NCBI RefSeq assembly: GCF_000348945.1
Contig: NZ_AOCK01000006.1
Coordinates: forward strand, 124,001-188,000
DNA length: 64,000 nucleotides
Origin: Paeniglutamicibacter gangotriensis Lz1y
GTDB taxonomy: Bacteria > Actinomycetota > Actinomycetes > Actinomycetales > Micrococcaceae
Reading direction: 5' to 3'
The translations under genes were made by a program, and so were the position numbers. A model generated the notes under the pieces. It searched no databases. It was not told the origin of the DNA and saw only the letters and a program-made list of their open reading frames with translations. Positions within the stretch are counted from its first letter, which is position 1, and each line of letters starts with the position of its first letter. Shown here in pieces: positions 26,623 through 37,000 of this stretch.

Positions 26623-27984
26623 ATGAGTAAGTATTTGCCCCCGAAGCGCTTCGATGTCGGCAGGTTGGAGATACCTGGCGCGGTCCTCTGGATTGGGCTC
26701 GGCTTGGCCTACGGGTTTCTTGAGCCGGACCCAGAGAACCGTTTGGCCGCGCTCTCGTATCTAACCATGGGGTTTGGCGCATGGGTTTTTTTGGTTCATG
26801 GGCGCCGGATGGTGACTACGGCGGGGATCTTTTCTCTGTGTGCCGCGGTCTTCGTTGGGTACCCGGGCATTTACTGGCTCACAAATGGTAACGATGTTGG
26901 GTACATTGCCGATGCCGTTACAGCTGGGTATTTCTGTCTCGTTGCCATGTACTACATTTTCTGGCGGAGAATGAAACCACCAACCCTAGGGCCGGTGAAG
27001 CGGTCCACTGTGCGGGGGGCTGGAATGATCGGTGTTCTGTTGATGATTGTCGGAGCAGTAGCAGCTCGGGCCGGCGTTGGCAGTTCACTGGCAGCCCCCG
27101 CAGCGTTCGCCGGAGTGGTCCTCGTTTCGGCCGCATTCGTTATTGGAGGACGTCGCGGCTTCAAGCTCTGGGCGATGATGGTGTCCGGCGCGGCTGCACT
27201 GTTCTACGTGCAGTTTGTGTTCGTGGGTTTCGGGCGGCTCGTCCTTTCCGCCATGGCATTCTCCGTACTGTTCATCCTGACGATCCGGTTCCGCACCTAT
27301 TGGATCAAAGCGCTGACCCTCGTTGCCATTCCGCCCGCAATGATGTATCTCGTAGACCAGCGCGAAGAATTCGGCGTGGAAACCTTCGGCCAGGCACTTG
27401 ATGGAATCGGCTCAATCGTCGCGCCTCTTGAGCAGTTCGCCGTCATATTCCGTGACTTGGAGATGGTCACGCTCGCATGGGGCCACACCTTCTACGCTGG
27501 TGCTGTAACGCTGATCCCTTCGGCCATATGGCCTGATAAACCCGAGGGATTCGGGCTGGTCCTCGCTCGATTCTATGAACCAGCATTCGCGGACGTCGGC
27601 GGGACCTATGCTGCGCTGACACACGGTGAGTTCATCTACAACTTCGGCGCGTTCGGATTGCCCATCATGGTGATCGTCTTGGGCTGGCTCATCCGGCGGC
27701 TTGACCTTGGTTTCTTCCAAGCCGTGGCACGTGGCGCAAGTTCCAGACGTGCACTCCTGGCGATCGTTGCCTTCGCCATCATTGCAGGAGGCATGAGCGA
27801 CATCCTCTGGGGCGGCTTCCACCTGTTCATGGGTCGCGCCGGCATCCGGTTGCTCATCGTTTTCCTGATCGTCTTGACCTGGGGTGGGCTGGCCCACCGG
27901 GTCCTCATGCCGAGGCGCAGGTCGCCGGCGGTTAGGCCGGCGACCCTCCCCGCTAGGGGCGCTTCGGTTTCTGCTAGACGGTAA
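26623..27984 (+). CDS. Wzy-like polysaccharide polymerase (prophage moron)
   Basis: A 453-residue protein with about 10-11 membrane spans and a large loop containing IPSAIWPDKPEGFGLVLARFYEPAF, the (I/V)P...WPDKP motif of O-antigen/oligosaccharide repeat-unit polymerases. It should join sugar repeat units outside the membrane. It stands on the opposite strand between fibre and lysis genes, so it probably alters the lysogen's surface, as known for phage-coded Wzy proteins. Codon use is less GC-biased at the start than in its neighbours. Its 3' end overlaps the fibre gene by 11 bases. Confidence 0.78.
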   Translation: MSKYLPPKRFDVGRLEIPGAVLWIGLGLAYGFLEPDPENRLAALSYLTMGFGAWVFLVHGRRMVTTAGIFSLCAAVFVGYPGIYWLTNGNDVGYIADAVTAGYFCLVAMYYIFWRRMKPPTLGPVKRSTVRGAGMIGVLLMIVGAVAARAGVGSSLAAPAAFAGVVLVSAAFVIGGRRGFKLWAMMVSGAAALFYVQFVFVGFGRLVLSAMAFSVLFILTIRFRTYWIKALTLVAIPPAMMYLVDQREEFGVETFGQALDGIGSIVAPLEQFAVIFRDLEMVTLAWGHTFYAGAVTLIPSAIWPDKPEGFGLVLARFYEPAFADVGGTYAALTHGEFIYNFGAFGLPIMVIVLGWLIRRLDLGFFQAVARGASSRRALLAIVAFAIIAGGMSDILWGGFHLFMGRAGIRLLIVFLIVLTWGGLAHRVLMPRRRSPAVRPATLPARGASVSARR

Positions 27985-30193
27985 CGCCCATAGCGTCCGC
28001 CCACGCTGCGCCATTCCACCAAACGGGTCTACCTAGCGTGGTGAGGTAGTGCTGTTGCCCGACGATTGGCGCGGCGGGCAGGATTGACCCGGCGCTGTGA
28101 CCGAACGGCACCCATCCCGTGTTGCCGGTACCTGATTCTTTGACCCATGCGGTGGTTCCCTTCCCCCCGTTCCAGTTCGTGAAGATTGACCCGGCTGGCG
28201 CGGTGAGGACACCGTTGGGCGTGGTCCCGCCTCCTGCACTAATATTCAGCCCAGTGGCCGCGAGCGTGACCTTGGGGAAGATCAGTTGCCCGGCGTCCAT
28301 ATAGGCAACCTGCACGCCGCCGTGACGGAATCGAGTGAGGCCGGTGGGTGTCATTACGATTTCGGAGCGCGCCCCTACCGCCACGTCATCGCGGGTGATT
28401 ACGAGGTCCCCGTTTTCTTCCACCCGCAGCGTGTCCACTGCCGTACCGTCTGCCCTAGCAAAGGACAGTGGGTAACGGTTCGGGAGGATCTGCTTGGACA
28501 TGCCCCACGTTCCGACTTGATTCATAGGCATCTGCCAGTCCTGTGACACCGGGACGGTGACGATGGCACGCGGAAGACCCGACACAAGATTTACGAACGT
28601 CAGCCCGTTGTGGTCGAGCGCGTCAAACTTGTGCGACGGGAACGCGGGTTTGGTGTTGGAGTACACGCCTAGAGTGATGGTCCGTGGCATATGGGTAAAG
28701 CCACCGGACACTCGGCCACCGTCCTCGTCCACAATGTAGACCTCGTGCCCCCAGTTGCCCGGCGCGTTGGGATCGTTGACCTTCATGATGGTTTCCGATG
28801 CTACGGTAATCATCCACACACCCTGTCGAATCGGGAACGTGTAGTACAGGGATTTGCCGTTGACGGTGGCGACAACCTCAATGTCGGTCATACGGCCCGC
28901 GTAAAAATCCTCACGCTTGATACGGCCGATGCGTCCGTTGCGCTCGTTGTCCGTGCCCCAGCCAATGTAGTTCTCAAAGAACATGGGTCGCACACAATTG
29001 GGAGTATCCGAGCCAATCGCGATACCGAACGTTGCCCAGGTCGCCCCGTTGTCGTTGGAGCGCAACCACAATGGTCCGGTTTGGGCGAAGTTGGCAAGAT
29101 CGGAGAATGCGACATGGCAACCCTCGTAGGGGTCGTAAGTGACGGAGTGAATGTGCCCAACGTCGCCGCCGCTGGATACCGATGGGGACGCCCAGACCTG
29201 CGTGAAGTTCACCCCGTCGTTGGTGGAACGGTATATCTTATATTGCATGTTGTTGACGTTTCCGTATTCGGAAATAATCACCGAACCGTCGGTGCCTTCG
29301 GTGACGCCGGTTCCGTTGGTGAACGGCGGGAACTGGGTTGTGAACGTGTGCGTCCACGTTGCTCCGTCGTCGGTGGAACGCCACACCTTCGGGTTTTGGT
29401 TGGCCTGCGTCAGGATCGTTGCCTCAAATGCGAGCAATGTTCCGCTTGCCAGCTTCACCAGCGAGGAGATGAACCCCGGCAGAGTGCCGAGCGTCGTCCA
29501 GGTCTTGCCCCAGTCCAACGTCTTGTCCAGCTTCGGGAACCCCGTACCGTTGATGGTCTGCGATGCGTAAACGGTGGAGCCGTCCTGCGCCAGTGCCGTG
29601 CGGTAGAGGTCGGCCTTGGACTCATAGACCACCGCTGACGGGGACAGGTAGCGATTGTTCGCCACCTGCTTGGCGATTGGCTCGGCTGTCCCAACAATCG
29701 CGGCGGATAGTGCGGTCCCGGTGAGGCTTGCGGGGTCGTTGATTTTGCCCGCGACCATGGCGTCGGTGGGTGCTGTGGCTGTCGCCGCGGCCTGTACCGC
29801 GGTGTTCTTTGCTGCCTCGGTGGTGTCCACCCAGTTCTGCAGGTCGGCCTTGGTGGTCTCGGGCGGGATCGCCGTGGTGAAGCGGGGCAGGGTCGGGTAC
29901 TTCACCGCGGTGGTCCCGGTGGGAACGCCCACCATTTCCGACCAGCCCCTGCCGGACATGTGGTCTCGGAAGGTCATCCGGTATGCCCAGGCGGGCTCCG
30001 GTCCGGCGGGGGACACGTCAACGTTCTCCAGCACGGCCACACCGTTGCTGATCCCGATGGTCGTTGGCGCGGGGAATACGGTCTTCGTGCCGTCCTGGCG
30101 CATCGCGGTCGCCTCGATGGTGACCTCGCCGAAAAGGATCTCATGCGGCGCACCTCCGCCGCGGCGGGCGTCGATCTCAATATTGCGTCCCAA
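27974..30193 (-). CDS. phage tail fibre / receptor-binding protein with BNR (Asp-box) repeats
   Basis: A 739-residue protein. Residues 1-200 form the tail-attachment part (LGRNIEIDARRGGGAPHEILFGE). From about 215 to 400 there are at least three Asp boxes (VWRSTDDGATWTH, YRSTNDGVNFTQVW, LRSNDNGATWATFG), the signature of sialidase-like beta-propellers. The C-terminus has fibre-like Gly-rich segments and a short WWNGAAWADA end. Start is TTG 30193, with AGGAGG seven bases upstream; the earlier open frame is unsupported. It probably binds or cuts a host glycan. Confidence 0.78.
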   Translation of the reverse strand: MGRNIEIDARRGGGAPHEILFGEVTIEATAMRQDGTKTVFPAPTTIGISNGVAVLENVDVSPAGPEPAWAYRMTFRDHMSGRGWSEMVGVPTGTTAVKYPTLPRFTTAIPPETTKADLQNWVDTTEAAKNTAVQAAATATAPTDAMVAGKINDPASLTGTALSAAIVGTAEPIAKQVANNRYLSPSAVVYESKADLYRTALAQDGSTVYASQTINGTGFPKLDKTLDWGKTWTTLGTLPGFISSLVKLASGTLLAFEATILTQANQNPKVWRSTDDGATWTHTFTTQFPPFTNGTGVTEGTDGSVIISEYGNVNNMQYKIYRSTNDGVNFTQVWASPSVSSGGDVGHIHSVTYDPYEGCHVAFSDLANFAQTGPLWLRSNDNGATWATFGIAIGSDTPNCVRPMFFENYIGWGTDNERNGRIGRIKREDFYAGRMTDIEVVATVNGKSLYYTFPIRQGVWMITVASETIMKVNDPNAPGNWGHEVYIVDEDGGRVSGGFTHMPRTITLGVYSNTKPAFPSHKFDALDHNGLTFVNLVSGLPRAIVTVPVSQDWQMPMNQVGTWGMSKQILPNRYPLSFARADGTAVDTLRVEENGDLVITRDDVAVGARSEIVMTPTGLTRFRHGGVQVAYMDAGQLIFPKVTLAATGLNISAGGGTTPNGVLTAPAGSIFTNWNGGKGTTAWVKESGTGNTGWVPFGHSAGSILPAAPIVGQQHYLTTLGRPVWWNGAAWADAMGVTV

Positions 30194-30204
30194 AGGGGTT
30201 CCTC

Positions 30205-30543
30205 CTACGGTGTGACGACAGCGTCGTAAATGGCTTGGATCTGGGTCTTCATGGTGGGAAGGCTTGCCAGGGAAGTGGTGTGTGCCGCCTGCGTGGTGGT
30301 GATCCCATCCAGCTTCGTGGTGTGCACTGACTGGGTCGAGACGATGCCGGCCAGTGTGGTTTGCATGGCGATCAGCGCGGACTGGATTTCCCCGACATCG
30401 ACCTGCTGATCTGCAAGCTGGGCTTGGATGGCGTCCAGACGGGCGATGACGTCCGCAAGGGCTTCGATGGTGCCGGTGGCGTCGGCAGTGTATTCGCGGG
30501 CCGCTGCCATGGTGCGGAGCAGGGCGCTTGATGATGTGCCCAT
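30205..30543 (-). CDS. phage tail-associated coiled-coil protein
   Basis: A 112-residue helical protein with heptads (IEALADVIARLDAIQAQLADQQVDVGEIQSALIAMQ) followed by repeated TTLAGIVSTQSVHTTKLDGITTTQAAHTTSL, like a fibre shaft or trimerisation segment. ATG 30543 shares a base with the previous stop (TAATG). It is just upstream of the fibre gene. Function inferred from position. Confidence 0.65.
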   Translation of the reverse strand: MGTSSSALLRTMAAAREYTADATGTIEALADVIARLDAIQAQLADQQVDVGEIQSALIAMQTTLAGIVSTQSVHTTKLDGITTTQAAHTTSLASLPTMKTQIQAIYDAVVTP

Positions 30544-31055
30544 TACGCCGCGTCCACGGAGGCCATGCGCCACATGCCTTGGAAGGTGAAGGCTGTTCCT
30601 CCGGCGATGGTGGTGCCCGGGGCGACGGCGGCCAGTGCCATTTCCCCGCCGCTGTGGACGGCTGCGGCTGCCAGGGGGCCGGTGTGCCCGGTGGTGAGGC
30701 TCCCCATGTAGCGGGGGCGGAAGCCCTCATCGACCTGCCCAATGATGACGTTGGTGATGTTGCCGTTACCCGGCACGCTCACGGGCGCGCCGACATAGGT
30801 GAGGTTGATTTGCATGTCCACGTCCCGCCCCTCCCGGGAACAGGCGAAGGCCGTGCATTGCCAGTCGGCGGTTAGGGCCAGGACCCGGTCCACCTTGCTG
30901 GGCCCGGCAATCCAGTCCGTGGAATAGGGCTTGCCCGTGGGGCTCATGGCGTTGAGCAGGTCGGTGATGGTGGTGAACCATCCCCGGAACTGCCCAGCCT
31001 TGCGCATGGGTGAGGCTTGGGTGGGGCTGTCGGGGAATTGGTTTTGGATGGTCAC
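30543..31055 (-). CDS. phage minor tail protein
   Basis: A 170-residue protein (VTIQNQFPDSPTQASPMRKAGQF...) rich in beta-type sequence, ending AFTFQGMWRMASVDAA. GTG 31055 overlaps the previous stop (GTGA) with AGGAGG six bases before it; the open frame extends further but only into antisense-like residues. Neighbours on both sides are tail genes. No specific family recognised. Confidence 0.65.
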   Translation of the reverse strand: MTIQNQFPDSPTQASPMRKAGQFRGWFTTITDLLNAMSPTGKPYSTDWIAGPSKVDRVLALTADWQCTAFACSREGRDVDMQINLTYVGAPVSVPGNGNITNVIIGQVDEGFRPRYMGSLTTGHTGPLAAAAVHSGGEMALAAVAPGTTIAGGTAFTFQGMWRMASVDAA

Positions 31056-33274
31056 CAGGTGCCTCCTAGGTCTATGGCCCACTGATCGAAGTCTTCGAAG
31101 GTGGTGATGTTGTTGGCTGCCAGCCAGGTGTCGAAGGCCGCGAACGTGGTGATGGATTCGCGTTCCAGCCATGCGTCGAAGTCCTGGTATGCGACATCGA
31201 GCAGGGCCAGGTCAAGGTGCTGGGTGTATCCAGTGGAATCCCCAGCCAGACTGATCCCGCTGATGATGGCCTCGGTGCGTAGTCCGGTGTGGCCGTCGGT
31301 CAGCCGGATGACGTCGCCGATTTCCCGGGACAGATCCGGCTTCACCCGCACGGAGTTGATCACTGCCTTGGCCGTGCTGGTTTGCCCGACGAGCCAGTCG
31401 AGGATCCGCTGGGCGGCGTCCGCATCCTGCACCCATGCCCCGGCATCCAAGCTGATCGGGTTCAGTGCGTCCTCCACGGCGGGTCCGTGGCTGATGGTCT
31501 CCGGCTCCCCGGGGGCGATGTGCAGGCCGGTGCGCAGGATCAGGCAGGGGGAGCCGGTGCCGTCCACCAGCCAGAGGGTGCCGCCGGTGGCGTTGGTGAT
31601 GCTGATCTTCACCCGCGAGACCCCAGCCATCACCGCAGAGACCCGGATGGCATTGTCTGCCGGCCGCGCACCGGAACCGTCGGGGGATGTGGCTGCGGCC
31701 CAGCGGGACATGCGCCCGTCGGCGTACTTGGTGACCGACGGATCGGTGGGTGGCCACAATGGGACGAACGGGGAGAGCACGTTGGTGGTGCCGTTGATGT
31801 CCGCGTAGACGGTGACCGTCTTGCGGGCCGGGATCCGGATAGTCTCCGTCGATTCCCACAGCGTGCTCATCCCGTAGGAGGTCTCCACGTCCGTGGGGGT
31901 GTAAGTGAGCTCCACGCGGTCGGCGATCTCGCCCGGGTCGATCACCCACGCCAGATCCTCCAGTTTGTCCAGGGCCTCGATGGTCTCCACCGGGGCATCA
32001 GTGCCGCGCATCCGTTCCCCGTTGCGGTACACCAGCACACCGCCCGGAGTCATCCAAGCGGCGCCCATCGTCTTGGCCGCGATGTCCTGCACGACTTCCC
32101 ACGCGGTGACCTTCTCGATGCCGAAGGCCGCGTGGATCGGGGAGTATGACATGTCGATCTGGGCCTTTGGGGGGATCCAGATCCGGGGATCGTCCGCGGC
32201 GTGCAGCTGTATCCCGCGAATCCAGCGGCCCGTGGGAGACAAGGTTGTGTCGATGGTGGCGGTGTCGGTGCGGGAGCCCCACGGAGCCGAGCCGAAGGCC
32301 GCGGTGGCCGCGGCCGACCATGCCCCCGAGCCGCAGCGCACTCGCACCGCGAGGTTGTTGCCGGTGCGGGTGACCTCGGCCTGCACCCGGCGAATCGTTC
32401 CCGACGCCACCGGGTACGCGGCCGAGGCCAGCGTGGTGATCCCGGAGCGGACATCGAGCTTCGTGGAGGAGAAGTCGAAGACCGCTCCGCCGATGATGAT
32501 CCGCCCACCTGCGCCGGCCACGTCGCACGAGATATGGAACTTGTTCGGGACCACTGTGGACAGGCTGGCGTCGATGGACGAGCCCGGGCCGAGGCCCGCT
32601 TGGTGCTCTGCCGCCACCCACCCGGCGACGGTCGCCGTGATCGTGGATCCGCGGTCCGCCATCGTGCCCCCGCACAGCGGGACCGAGAGGAACGCGCTGG
32701 TGACCAGCGCGGGGGTCTGGTAGTAGCCGGTGGAGCGGGCGACCTGGTCGATGACCCACGAGGCGTCCAGCTCAAAGGGCGGTTCCGCGAAGCTGCTGGC
32801 CTTGGTGTTGTAGCGCCAGCGCAGGGTGAAAGGCTTCTGCATCCGGATCGGATCGCCGTCCAGCTCCAGATCCACAGTGGTGCTCAGGCTAGATCCGGCA
32901 ATGGGTGCCAGGTGGAAGCCGCCGAGGCGCAGCCCGTGGGCCTGCCCCACGCCGTCGTGCGAGGCGTAGAGCGTGCAGGCGCCACCCGGGCCCAGGTTCA
33001 GCGGGCCTCGCGCCCACGGTGTCAGCGGGGCTCCTTCGGGCTGGGCGAAAGACACGGACCCGGAGGGGATCGAGTGCCCGGACGCTGCCCGCACCTGCCC
33101 CGGCAATGCGGAGCCGGTCAGCTGCTGGGAGACCGACCACGAGCCGACCTCCGCAGTTCCCTGTGGCACGTCCCCGCGGGCCGGTGGCCACTGGCTTCCG
33201 TGCAGCTCCAGGAAGATCTCCGGAAGCGTTTCCACATCGCCCTCAAGGGGCCAGCCAGCTGGCTTTTCCTGCAT
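31052..33274 (-). CDS. phage minor tail protein, large
   Basis: A 740-residue protein. The central part (about 380-560, AWEVVQDIAAKTMGAAWMTPGGVLVYRNGERM... IADRVELTYTPTD) resembles tail-hub/baseplate proteins of siphophages that carry phage_tail-like domains; the C-terminus (TTFAAFDTWLAANNITTFEDFDQWAID) contains two short repeats. It lies after the tape measure and a Dit-like gene, the usual place for the tail-tip protein. Identity beyond tail tip is not certain. Confidence 0.72.
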   Translation of the reverse strand: MQEKPAGWPLEGDVETLPEIFLELHGSQWPPARGDVPQGTAEVGSWSVSQQLTGSALPGQVRAASGHSIPSGSVSFAQPEGAPLTPWARGPLNLGPGGACTLYASHDGVGQAHGLRLGGFHLAPIAGSSLSTTVDLELDGDPIRMQKPFTLRWRYNTKASSFAEPPFELDASWVIDQVARSTGYYQTPALVTSAFLSVPLCGGTMADRGSTITATVAGWVAAEHQAGLGPGSSIDASLSTVVPNKFHISCDVAGAGGRIIIGGAVFDFSSTKLDVRSGITTLASAAYPVASGTIRRVQAEVTRTGNNLAVRVRCGSGAWSAAATAAFGSAPWGSRTDTATIDTTLSPTGRWIRGIQLHAADDPRIWIPPKAQIDMSYSPIHAAFGIEKVTAWEVVQDIAAKTMGAAWMTPGGVLVYRNGERMRGTDAPVETIEALDKLEDLAWVIDPGEIADRVELTYTPTDVETSYGMSTLWESTETIRIPARKTVTVYADINGTTNVLSPFVPLWPPTDPSVTKYADGRMSRWAAATSPDGSGARPADNAIRVSAVMAGVSRVKISITNATGGTLWLVDGTGSPCLILRTGLHIAPGEPETISHGPAVEDALNPISLDAGAWVQDADAAQRILDWLVGQTSTAKAVINSVRVKPDLSREIGDVIRLTDGHTGLRTEAIISGISLAGDSTGYTQHLDLALLDVAYQDFDAWLERESITTFAAFDTWLAANNITTFEDFDQWAIDLGGTW

Positions 33275-33289
33275 GGTTCCTCCAAGGAA

Positions 33290-34027
33290 TCAAACGGTGC
33301 CGGGTTTCCCGACCTCCATCAAAGTGACCTGATATGCAGATCTTGTCTCTCGGTCAACTACCAGTTCCAAGGTGCGCTGCGGGTCCTGCACCGCCACCTT
33401 GCATGGGGTTCCATGCCCGGAGAAGAACCGCCCGTCCGGGCCGCCTTCGTGGACCCGCAAGCCGGATGCCCCGCCCGCCGATACGGTGACGGTTACGACC
33501 CCGTCGGCCAGCGGGGTGAAGCTTGCAGCGCAGGACCGTGAACCAGTGCCCGGCGGGGCCTTGACCAGGGCGAGCAGGTTGGGGCTGCGCAGGAAGGACG
33601 CCACCGTGGACCCGGCCGCCGCTGCGGACCAGAGCGACACCGTATAGGTGCGGCCAGCCAAGACCTGCACCGTCACGGCGTGCCCCACGGGAAGTGCCCC
33701 CATCGGACGACCATCCACCAAGACAGGAAGCCCGACCCCGGCCGACTTCTCGGCAGGGACCATATTCTCCCGCGCCGCGGCCACATCGTAGAGCCAGCAC
33801 TGGCCCAGAAGCCCGTGGGCGGCGTCCGCAAGGAGCGCCGCCCATCCCGGGCCTTCATAGGCCCGGCCAACCTGCCATGTACGGGGTGCGCGCCGTCCGC
33901 GCTGGACGTAGCGCACACCCCCCGACGTGACCAGCTCCGACATCGTGCGCGCCGGGCTATCAGTCACCCCGCGGGACACCTTCAACGGAACCATGCCCCC
34001 GAGAGGGCCAAACAAAAATGCGGCCAT
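33290..34027 (-). CDS. phage distal tail (Dit-like) / minor tail protein
   Basis: A 245-residue protein starting MAAFLFGPLGGMVPLKVSRGV, immediately downstream of the tape measure gene where siphophages have the distal tail protein. Sequence features are mostly beta-strand with a YTVSLWSAAAAGSTVASFLRS segment that may be a carbohydrate-binding-like domain. Assignment is by gene order. Confidence 0.65.
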   Translation of the reverse strand: MAAFLFGPLGGMVPLKVSRGVTDSPARTMSELVTSGGVRYVQRGRRAPRTWQVGRAYEGPGWAALLADAAHGLLGQCWLYDVAAARENMVPAEKSAGVGLPVLVDGRPMGALPVGHAVTVQVLAGRTYTVSLWSAAAAGSTVASFLRSPNLLALVKAPPGTGSRSCAASFTPLADGVVTVTVSAGGASGLRVHEGGPDGRFFSGHGTPCKVAVQDPQRTLELVVDRETRSAYQVTLMEVGKPGTV

Positions 34028-34036
34028 CCGGCCCTC

Positions 34037-37000
34037 CTAATGATTTCCGTTGAACTTCTGGCCAGCCTGCACCAACGTGCCCGCCTGCTTGCGATCGATC
34101 TGCAAGTTGGCATTCAGCTGAACACTGGTCATGGCTTGAGCCAACCGGTCGTAGTCAATGACCACGCCCGCCGACGCGGGGGGTTGTGCAGCGTACCGGG
34201 CAACCTCAGCCGATGGTGGCACCGCGAATGCAGGCGCCTCGGCAAGCAAGCCCATTGCGCCCTGCACGTCTGACACCTTGGACAAGATGCCCAACTCGGC
34301 ACCCTCACCCACGTTCACACCAGCACCAAACATCACCGTGGAAGGCGATTTGATCCCGAGTGACCGCTTGAACGACTTCTCCGCGTCCTTGCCCAGCTTG
34401 TAGAAGGCGTTATCGACCTTCTTTTGCTGAGAGGTGAGCCCCTTCACGAGACCTTCGGCGGCGTTGATGCCGCCCTTGGCCATTGCGTTGGTCAGCGATG
34501 TGCCCGTGGACAGTCCGTACCGCTCCACGCTCTTGAACGAGCTGTTGAAAGACGAGCGTTCGGACTTGTTCATGGACAGCATTGCGTCGGCCAACTCGAA
34601 GGTTCCCGAGCTGGTCCATTCGCTGATGACTTGCTCGATCATCGACGGATGGAAACCGGCCTTCTGCAAAGCGGCCACTTTGGATGACAGCTTCTTCGCA
34701 CCGGACGCCATGGACTTCCCGTAATTCAGCAAGCCCTTCTTGCCCACGCTGGTGTCGTAGCCGTAGGCATCCTTCTGCCCTGCCAGCCCGCCCAGGTCGA
34801 ACGCGCCGACCATGGAATCCCTGACACCATTGCGGGCCGAGAGCAGGTCGTCGCGCTTATCGGCCGCCTTGCCCAAGGAAACGGACAACTTATCCGACTG
34901 CTTCTCCAGTTTCAGCAGCTGCGATTCCATGCTGTATGCCGTGGACCGCAGTGTGGCGCGTTGCTTCTTCGATAGGTCCTTGTTGTTGGACTGGTCAAAG
35001 AGCTGATCCACCACAGACATTCCCGACCCGGATGTGAAAGCATCGACGATGTTCCCGCGCTTCAAGTCCCGGCGTAGGTCGAATTCCTTCTCCCGGAGCC
35101 GGACGACTCGTTCCTTGGAATCGTCGTAGGACTTCTTCGCCTTGTCGAGGTTCTTCTCGGCCGCGGCGATTTTCTTGTCGTTCTTCGTCCGCTTGGCTGC
35201 GGTCAGTTCCGCGGTGGCGGCCTTGACCTCGCGGGCGTCCTGGTCGCGTTCCTTCTCCGCCCACCCGGTCCGGGAGGTCGAGTAGGAGCGGGCGGGGGCC
35301 GGCTTGGCCTTCGCCTTGCTTGCGCCGCCAGGCAGATCGATGGTCTGCCCCGCGTAGATCAGGTCCTCGTTTTGGATCTTGTTGATCCGCTGGAGTTCCC
35401 GCCACGTGGTCCCGAACTGCCTGGCGATCCCGGACAGCGTGTCACCGCGCTTGACCGTGTAAGAACCGGCGCGGCCCCCACCGGCGAGCCCGGCCAGACC
35501 CTTGAGTTGGTCAACTCGTGGATCGTCCCGGTTGATCGCGTTCAGCAGGTCATCATGCTTGTCTGAGGACCGGCGGTTGATCACCCACTCCCGATCATCC
35601 ACCCACACATGCGGGATGCCATCCGAGTTGATGCCCATGACCTTATCCGTGCCAAGCCCCGTACGAGGGACACGGCCGCCGTCAGCAAGCCCCGGAGCGC
35701 GGCCACCACGCGCCTTGGCCGCATCACGGCCAGGCGTTGCCTTGGCGCCGGGACCGCTCTGTCCACCCACTGCACCAGATTTGGTGTAGTGGGTGTTGAT
35801 GGTGACGCTCTTGCCAGAGATGCTGTTGATCAGGCCCTGGACCCACGAGACGGTCCCATTGTCGGTCACGTTGACGTTGGCGGCCCCATCCTTGACGTTG
35901 TTGATGCCGCCCTGCACGACGGTGATTGTGCCGTCATCGCTCACTAGGATCTTCGCATCGCCATCGGTGACGCCATTGATCGCGCCCTGCGTGGTGAGGA
36001 CGGTGCCCTCGTCGGTAACTTCAATACCAACGGTCTGGCCCTTGATGGCCGCGATCTGCTCTTTAGTGAGGTTCGTGGTGCCATCGTCGGTAACCATGAC
36101 CTTGATTTGCAGGTCCTTCGGTATCTCCAAGAGTTGCCCGGTGATCCGCTCAGCGGCCGCGGTGGCTTCGTCTTCGATCCATGTTTTGATCGACACATCA
36201 TCGGGGATGCCCATCGTTGAACGCACCAACGCATCAGCTTTCTCGCCCATGATCCCGAAGCCCTCAGCGGTCTTGATGCCCGCATCGTAGGTGGCTTGGT
36301 ACTGAGCAACAACGTCCTTCTGCGACTTGGAGGTATCAGCGGCATAAGTTTGGGCAACCGCGATGCCTTCTTGCAGTTTCCCTTGGAAGAGCTGCAGCCC
36401 CGCATAGCCAGCATCAGTGCTGGCATTGAAGTCGTCCTTGCCCTTGTTGAGGACAGCGCCCATCTTGCCTTGGGAGTCGGTGATCTTCTTAATTTCGCCG
36501 TCCATGTCCCGCAAGCCCTTGGCCCACTGGAATGCTGCATCCTTCGATGACATCATTGCCAGCCCGGAGTTGAACAGGTAGTCAGTGAACGCGCCCAGGC
36601 TCGCCACGGAACCGTCAGCGGCGACACCGATCTCTTCGAGCGCTTCGGCCATTTCCTTGGACGGTGCGAACGCTGCACCAACACCACTAGCAACACCCTC
36701 AGCAGCACCACCGAGGGCTTCGAGCCCACCCCCAGCGTTGGCCGCCTCAGCAGCAACACCGGCCAGCGCGTCAGCGTAACCGGGGAACATGGCCTTGGCC
36801 TCTTCGACCGTGCGGCCCTGCTCCACAAACTTCTCAGCGATCCCATCAAACGCAGTCTTCGCACCCTCAACGTTCCCGGACCCAACAAGGTCAGCGAGGG
36901 ACTGATCGATACGCCCGAAAGCTTCTTCGGTGATCGCCAAAGATCCCTTGACACCAATGGTGGAGGTGACGAGGTTTTCGCCCCAGTCGTTGAACTTCTG

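Noticed and set aside
30194-30742. N-terminal extension of the fibre gene by about 183 codons
   Set aside because: It overlaps two better supported genes, has His/Pro/Arg-rich nonsense composition, and TTG 30193 has a perfect ribosome site.
32201-33541. 446-codon open frame on the + strand opposite the large minor tail gene
   Set aside because: Arg/Gly/Pro-rich antisense composition typical of GC-rich shadows; the tail gene fits better.
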